Shown in pieces: positions 50,763 through 54,975 of a stretch of 54,975 nucleotides of DNA. The notes under the pieces are model-generated. The model was not told the DNA's origin and did no database searches. It saw only the letters and a list, made by a program, of their open reading frames with translations. Every line of letters begins with the position of its first letter. Position 1 is the first letter of the stretch. Both the position numbers and the translations under genes were made by a program. This DNA comes from DTDX01 sp964608455 (lineage in GTDB: Archaea > Thermoproteota > Bathyarchaeia > 40CM-2-53-6 > DTDX01). The stretch is taken from NCBI GenBank assembly GCA_964608455.1, contig CAZSNM010000006.1, positions 1-54,975 on the forward strand, given 5' to 3'.

Positions 50763-52142
50763 TTAAATTTTCACTATTATCACAATATCATTAACATTTG
50801 TTCCTGTAAAACCGGTAAATATTAAATCGTTTAACCCTTTAAAAAAGTTGTAGGAATCATTTTCTTGAAGAATTTCCTTTAAATTTAAATTTAATTGTTT
50901 AGATCTTTGTAAGGTAAAACCATCTATAATTGCGCCTGCAGCATCAGTTATACCATCTATTCCATCAGTTCCTATGGAAGCTATTGCTGCACCATTTATT
51001 CCATCAATTTCAATGCATGCATAAGCCATGCTTTCCTGATTTCTTCCACCTATTCCTTTACCTTTAACTGTAACGGTGGTTTCTCCACCTAAAATTACAG
51101 CGCAAGGCTTTTTAATAGGATGGTTCGAGGCATTAATTTCTCGTAATATTGAAGCATAAAATTTTCCAGCATTCTTAGCTTCACCTGTTAATTGAGATGT
51201 TAAAAAAATTGTGTTTAAACCTTTTTCTTTATAAAAGTTAAGAAGTTTAAGACAAACTTCTCTATTGCTTCCAATTATAAAATTATACGTTTTTTTAAAG
51301 CATTCATCTTCTGATTTAGGAGTTTCCTCTATTACCCCCTTTTCTCCAGCTAAAAGAAAGTTTTTAACAGATTGCGAAATATTATTCCAAACATTATATT
51401 TCATAAGAATTTCCACAGCATCTTCAAATGTTGAATTATCAGGAAAAGTTGGACCTGAAGCTATAACACTTAATTCATCTCCAACAACATCAGATAAAAT
51501 TAATGAAATTACAGTAGCTGGATAAGCTTTTTTAGCTAGCCATCCACCTTTAATAGCTGATAAATGCTTTCTAACACAATTTAACTCTTTTATATCTGCT
51601 CCTGCAAGCATAAGTTTTTTTGTAACATCTTGCTTATCCTGCAAGGAAATTTCATTTCTTGGAGCGGCCATAAGCGCTGAGCCGCCGCCTGATAAAACAC
51701 AAATAATTAAATCTTCATCTTCAGCTTTTTCAGCTATTTCAATTACCTTTAAGGCTCCAATTAAGCTTGATTCATCTGGAATAGGATGAGAAGATTCATG
51801 AATTTTAATATTTTTAAAAAGAAAACCTTTTTTAGCTCCTTTAGGAATGTTAACCCAACCTTCAACTAATTTATCTTTTAAAATTGATTCTATAAAAGCA
51901 GCCATGCCTTCACAAGCTTTTCCAGCACCAACCAAAAATATTTTTTTAAAACGATTTAAATCAAGACTCCATTTATCAATTTGAAGAATATTATCTGCTC
52001 TAGAAACATGATTAGACAGAAAATGTAGTGGATCAGCAAAAATTAAAGCCTTTTCTAAACCATCTAAAACTAACCTTCTAGCTTCTTGAGTTTCTAAAGT
52101 TAATCCATTAGCTATTAATTCATCTTTATTAATTATTTTCAT
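50763..52142 (-). CDS. Glycerate 2-kinase (MOFRL family)
   Basis: It phosphorylates D-glycerate to 2-phosphoglycerate, the step that joins the non-phosphorylative Entner-Doudoroff route and serine-derived glycerate to lower glycolysis. The N-terminal DUF4147 domain has IFLVGAGKACEGMA, HPIPDESS and CVLSGGGSALMAAP. The C-terminal MOFRL domain has GGETTVTVKGKGIGGRNQE and SIGTDGIDGITDAAGA. 459 aa, normal. ATG at 52142, just upstream of the tRNA in divergent orientation. Confidence 0.92.
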   Translation of the reverse strand: MKIINKDELIANGLTLETQEARRLVLDGLEKALIFADPLHFLSNHVSRADNILQIDKWSLDLNRFKKIFLVGAGKACEGMAAFIESILKDKLVEGWVNIPKGAKKGFLFKNIKIHESSHPIPDESSLIGALKVIEIAEKAEDEDLIICVLSGGGSALMAAPRNEISLQDKQDVTKKLMLAGADIKELNCVRKHLSAIKGGWLAKKAYPATVISLILSDVVGDELSVIASGPTFPDNSTFEDAVEILMKYNVWNNISQSVKNFLLAGEKGVIEETPKSEDECFKKTYNFIIGSNREVCLKLLNFYKEKGLNTIFLTSQLTGEAKNAGKFYASILREINASNHPIKKPCAVILGGETTVTVKGKGIGGRNQESMAYACIEIDGINGAAIASIGTDGIDGITDAAGAIIDGFTLQRSKQLNLNLKEILQENDSYNFFKGLNDLIFTGFTGTNVNDIVIIVKI

Positions 52143-52261
52143 AGTTCATCATTCATAAAATTCAAAAATGTTATTTATTAACTAGAAAGTAAAAAACAAA
52201 TAATTTAAAAGCTTAGCATTAGAAAAAGTTTTATTAATGAAAGTTTAAAAGGGAAGATAGA

Positions 52262-52336
52262 GCGGCCGTAGTCTAGCCTGGTCTAGGACATTGGCCTTCC
52301 AAGCCAACGACCCGGGTTCAAATCCCGGCGGCCGCA
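52262..52336 (+). tRNA. tRNA-Gly (anticodon UCC)
   Basis: A complete cloverleaf: acceptor GCGGCCG (52262-52268) pairs with CGGCCGC (52329-52335) with discriminator A. The anticodon stem TTGGC/GCCAA encloses loop CTTCCAA with anticodon TCC (52298-52300). The T stem CCGGG/CCCGG encloses TTCAAAT. No intron and no encoded CCA. It is very GC-rich compared with its surroundings. It marks the junction between the chromosome and the accessory tail. Confidence 0.97.
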
Positions 52337-52519
52337 CTCCTCCACATTAACAGAAGAGGAATTTGGCTCTGTTTTAAAATATTCTCCTTTTAAACGCCTC
52401 ATTGCTTCCCTCAAAGCATTTTCACAGACCTTTGAAATATTTAAACCCAATTCTCTTGCCTCACTGACCACTTCCGGGTCTAAATAGACCATCACACTCT
52501 TCTTGTTAACGTCGCGCAT
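52283..52519 (-). CDS. CcdA-like type II antitoxin whose 3' end runs antisense through the tRNA
   Basis: The first ~50 residues form a ribbon-helix-helix antitoxin: KKSVMVYLDPEVVSEARELG then SKVCENALREAMRRL, of the archaeal CcdA/VapB type. The last ~18 residues (ECGRRDLNPGRWLGRPMS) are antisense to tRNA-Gly and are not natural antitoxin sequence. The likely reading is that an element integrated at the 3' part of the tRNA and the antitoxin gene was joined to the attachment site. A toxin partner is not visible on either side. Confidence 0.65.
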   Translation of the reverse strand: MRDVNKKSVMVYLDPEVVSEARELGLNISKVCENALREAMRRLKGEYFKTEPNSSSVNVEECGRRDLNPGRWLGRPMS

Positions 52520-52743
52520 TCTAAACCCCTAGATATCCATAGGAAAAAATAGGTATAATAAGTCTTCGCTTCTGCTGGTATCACTGCAACATTTGTCATC
52601 GCCATCAATAGTGTTATGATTGTTCCTATTATAAGCAACTTCCTTCATATCCATTCTTTCTTCTTTAACCATTTTTTCCATCACTAATTAAGAAAGGATT
52701 TGGGCATGCTAAAATTTTTCTGGGTATGGCATTTTATTATTAG
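52520..52743. other. Intergenic region with a signal-peptide-like fragment
   Basis: No complete gene is seen. On the minus strand, about 52510-52650 reads LLIIGTIITLLMAMTNVAVIP followed by AEAKTYYTYFF, a typical secretion signal with an A-E-A cleavage site, but the frame breaks afterwards. It looks like the remnant of an exported protein, with low confidence. Confidence 0.25.
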
Positions 52744-52995
52744 GTGCGAGATGTGGAGCTAGTAAAATTTGTTAAGCGACCACCTCCAGAAATAATTAAG
52801 CACAAGGGAAGAAAATTCAGGCTTGAGGACCTTCTCAAAGAAATTGCTTTGCCCTTCTATGAGAAGGGAGGACCCGTAGAGTCTACAACAATCGCAAAAA
52901 AACTAGGTCTACAAAAGACCAGAAAATTTACGGAGAAGGTGATTAGACATCATCTGGAAGGTCGAATGGTGGATTGCGAGTACATAAATGGATGA
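52744..52995 (+). CDS. Accessory-region ORF, probable wHTH fragment, 83 aa
   Basis: From GTG 52744 the product has a charged N-terminus and a winged-helix-like segment (GPVESTTIAKKLGLQKTRKF, then EKVIRHHLEGRM). The next frame (52988 onward) continues with compatible sequence, so this may be the first part of a gene broken by a frameshift. Codon use is richer in G and C than the upstream chromosome. Not recognised further. Confidence 0.45.
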   Translation: MRDVELVKFVKRPPPEIIKHKGRKFRLEDLLKEIALPFYEKGGPVESTTIAKKLGLQKTRKFTEKVIRHHLEGRMVDCEYING

Positions 52996-53339
52996 AGTTT
53001 TCATCTCTCCTTTAGCACTCATCTTTGTATCCGGAGATGGGAGAATCTTAGATCTTACAGAAGTTGAAGAGTTTTACGATAATTTACATGTTTTCCTCAA
53101 AAATAATGGTAAACATCCTCAAAGAACAAATTACTTTAGAGGAACTACTTTTACTTTACAAAGGAAGAGAGCGAGAGGTTATTAAAAAACTGTTTGAACT
53201 GTGTAAAATAGCAAAACCATTCTCACGAGGCGAAGAAGATAAAATTGTATACTATGATTTTGCCAAATATGATCTTGCTACCTTTAGGGGGTTACATTCA
53301 CAGAGGTTTTCTTCTTTGGGGATGTCAGTCAGAAGATGA
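52988..53339 (+). pseudogene. Frameshifted continuation of an accessory gene
   Basis: Two overlapping frames follow: 52988 onward (MDEVFISPLALIFVSGDGRI to EEFYDNLHVFLKNNG) and, one frame over, 53064-53339 (KEQITLEELLLLYKGREREV to YYDFAKYDLATFRG). Read in sequence they look like pieces of one protein following the fragment at 52744. The exact original gene cannot be reconstructed and no family is recognised. Confidence 0.4.
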
Positions 53340-53390
53340 GGGATTCACGATATAAGCTAGGGAAGCTAGAATTAAACTTTATCCACTGGG

Positions 53391-53681
53391 ATGGAACTGG
53401 AAAAGTTAACTCTTGCTACTGCTGAAAACATGATTAGAGGACTCGATGGGGATGAAAATGGTAAACCTAATCCATTCATCACGGCAAAAAGGTGCATAAG
53501 GGAAGAACTTGGGGAGGAGATAGAGATGAAGGATGTGTTGTTTTTAGTCTTCAGTATGAGACTGGATAACCTTCTCCCTCAAGCTTTAGGAATAGTGAGG
53601 CTAAAATCAAGATCCTTAGATATTAGCTTTGTAAAAGCGAAAGATGGATGGGGAAGAAATTTTTTGAGGACTTTACAATAA
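53391..53681 (+). CDS. Nudix-like protein, probably truncated
   Basis: The 96-residue product has NPFITAKRCIREELGEEIEM, matching the REELGEE core of the Nudix box, but the upstream glycine-glutamate part is incomplete and the frame above it is closed by stops. Homologous proteins have a longer N-terminal strand region. Likely a remnant of a Nudix-like gene of the integrated element. ATG at 53391. Confidence 0.4.
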   Translation: MELEKLTLATAENMIRGLDGDENGKPNPFITAKRCIREELGEEIEMKDVLFLVFSMRLDNLLPQALGIVRLKSRSLDISFVKAKDGWGRNFLRTLQ

Positions 53682-53814
53682 GCAATCTAAAGAAATATTT
53701 CAGAGTCTTACCTTATCTCTGATACTGCTAAGTTAACAATTTCTTTTAGCTCTAATCCATAAATATGGATTCGAAAATATAGAAAGGGAATTTAAATCTT
53801 AACAACCTTTACTT

Positions 53815-54659
53815 TTGTTAATATCAGTTATAGGCGATGTGAATTTTGGTCAAAAAATAAGACGATTGAGGATAGAGAAAGATTTGATTCAGCAGCAGTT
53901 AGCTGAGAAGCTTGGCTACAAAACTAATACCTATATCTCTGATGTTGAGAGTGGGCATTTCATTCCATCAAGGGATAAGTTCAAGAAGATTGCTAGAGCT
54001 TTGGATGTCCCGTTTAAGATGCTTGAGGATATGCTTTTAGAGTCTAGGCTTGAAGCCTTGAGGATAAAGGAGCCTGAGCTTCTCAGCTTATTCAAGGATA
54101 TTCCAAGCTTGCCTGAGAAGGATAAAAAAGCTATAATCAATGCCTACTTAAAGGTTAAAAAGAAGGGGGAAAACATGAAGCATATCATTGAGAAGGCTAA
54201 CGAGATAAGGGAGAAGTATGGGGTTGATGACCTTGAGCTTTTGGCTTCTAAATTTGGGGCTGAGGTTATTGAAGTTCCCCTCGGCAAAATAATTAAGGAG
54301 GTTTACATTAAGGATGAAGGGGTCATCGTGATAGATTCTAATTTGCATCCGCATAAGAAGAGGCATTTAATCGCTCACGGATTAGCCCACCACTTATTCC
54401 ACAGAAATATGAAAGTCAATTATTTTCTAGATGAGAGAAATGAGAGGTTCAACTACTGGAGACAGAGAAAGCAGGAAAGGGGGCTGAAGTATTTGCAGCC
54501 TATCTTTTAATTCCAGAGGATAAACTCAACAAGAAGTTGAAGGAGGAATGGATTAAAGATTCTCTAGACCCAATTCCAGAATAAACCGAGGAATTCCAAG
54601 TCTCAGAAAACTTTATGAGGAGGAGACTTAAATTCAAGAGCAACTCTCTAAATAATTAA
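53815..54659 (+). pseudogene. XRE-HTH/ImmA-IrrE-like peptidase gene, inactivated
   Basis: Residues about 10-70 form an XRE helix-turn-helix (GQKIRRLRIEKDLIQQQLAEKL). A second part (~115 onward) is an ImmA/IrrE metallopeptidase domain. Three lesions are visible. The HExxH motif reads HGLAH, with GGA in place of a Glu codon. The frame shifts near 54450-54480, after which the conserved tail continues as EVFAAYLLIPEDKLN in another frame. An in-frame TAA then follows before EEFQVSENFMRRRLK, ending at 54659. Such genes often control mobile elements by cleaving a repressor; this copy is very probably dead. Confidence 0.75.
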
Positions 54660-54675
54660 GATATGGAGTATTAAA

Positions 54676-54975
54676 ATTGAGGTTCAAAATCTGCCAAAGG
54701 AGCTGAGAAAGAAGGGCTTAGAGGAAAAACCTGCTGAGATCTGCCAAAAAACGACATAGTCTTCATGGCTATTTTCGGTTCTTTCGTCAGGGGAGAGCAA
54801 AACAGAAAGAGCGACATAGACGTAGCGATCGAATTTAAGCGGGGTAGCGAAAAGAGCCTCCTCGATTTAGTTAGGATAGAGAATGAGTTGAGAAAGGTTG
54901 ACCTTGGAATTTTCAGCAGTCTAAATCCCTACATAATAGAAGACGTAAGAAAGGAAATGCGAATCATTTATGAGA
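54676..54975 (+). pseudogene. MNT-type nucleotidyltransferase, frameshifted and cut by the window end
   Basis: The frame at 54750 onward encodes DIVFMAIFGSFVRGEQ then KSDIDVAIEF, the GSxxRG-SDxD core of MNT nucleotidyltransferases, antitoxins of HEPN-MNT pairs. The N-terminal part (VQNLPKELRKKGLEEK) is in another frame and no normal start is present, so the gene seems broken; the 3' end is outside the window. A HEPN partner would be expected beyond 54975. Confidence 0.55.

Overview
The window is AT-rich archaeal DNA (estimated by eye at about 30% G+C for the first 52 kb) from a lineage of the TACK group (Thermoproteota sensu lato). Supporting evidence: ribosomal protein S25e, a structural-type (non-catalytic) tRNA-splicing endonuclease subunit that implies a heteromeric enzyme, a protein with a TackOD1-like zinc domain, and the herA-nurA-mre11-rad50 cluster. 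A Bathyarchaeia-like or Methanomethylicia-like organism would fit, but the class cannot be fixed from this window. Ribosome binding sites (GGTGA or GGAGG 5-8 nt before the start) are often visible, and TTG and GTG starts are common. The GC-rich tRNA and a GC-rich hairpin are compatible with a thermophile.

Layout. 1-7.4 kb: a small zinc protein, a frameshifted ECF-type transporter gene, hisS, the splicing-endonuclease subunit, an mtnA gene interrupted by a 25-nt insert that has the form of a bulge-helix-bulge (BHB) intron, an HTH-phosphoribosyltransferase, a dUTPase/dCTP deaminase family protein, larC with a large RNA-like hairpin at its 3' end, S25e and a cyclophilin-like protein. 7.5-14.6 kb: a sugar-isomerase-like protein and a complete oligopeptide ABC transporter operon. 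14.7-22.1 kb: a membrane protein and nurA-herA-mre11-rad50. 22.1-28.0 kb: a threonine-synthase-like protein lacking the PLP lysine and fused to a winged helix, an Mrp/NBP35 ATPase, two tiny coupled ORFs (one encoding three RDGMPF repeats) followed by a V4R protein, an isopropylmalate-dehydrogenase-type enzyme and a deoxyhypusine-synthase-like protein. 28.1-36.4 kb: topA, thyX, cysS, adenosine-specific kinase, a membrane pyrophosphatase and small proteins. 36.6-43.7 kb: GTP-type PEP carboxykinase divergent from an Lrp regulator, the split GMP synthetase, a TackOD1 protein and a glutaredoxin. 43.7-49 kb: a lysine operon dapA-dapB-lysA-dapF-dapL, using the LL-DAP aminotransferase route. 49-52.2 kb: a DegT/StrS aminotransferase, an unknown protein and glycerate 2-kinase.

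At 52262 a tRNA-Gly(UCC) marks a sharp change. The remaining 2.6 kb looks less AT-rich, has different codon use and holds a CcdA-like antitoxin gene whose 3' end runs antisense through the tRNA. It also holds fragments of accessory genes, a broken XRE-ImmA/IrrE gene and a broken MNT nucleotidyltransferase. This reads as the edge of a decaying element integrated at the tRNA. No CRISPR array, integrase or complete insertion sequence was found.

Connections: dUTPase and ThyX form consecutive steps of dTMP synthesis. HerA, NurA, Mre11 and Rad50 act together in DNA end resection. Pyrophosphatase, PEPCK and glycerate kinase belong to central energy and carbon metabolism. The splicing-endonuclease subunit lies beside, and divergent from, the gene whose transcript appears to need splicing. 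The strongest new observations are the mtnA mini-intron, the micro-peptide/V4R cluster, the apparent pseudo-enzyme regulator, the larC-tail RNA element and the 132-bp identity between oppD and oppF.
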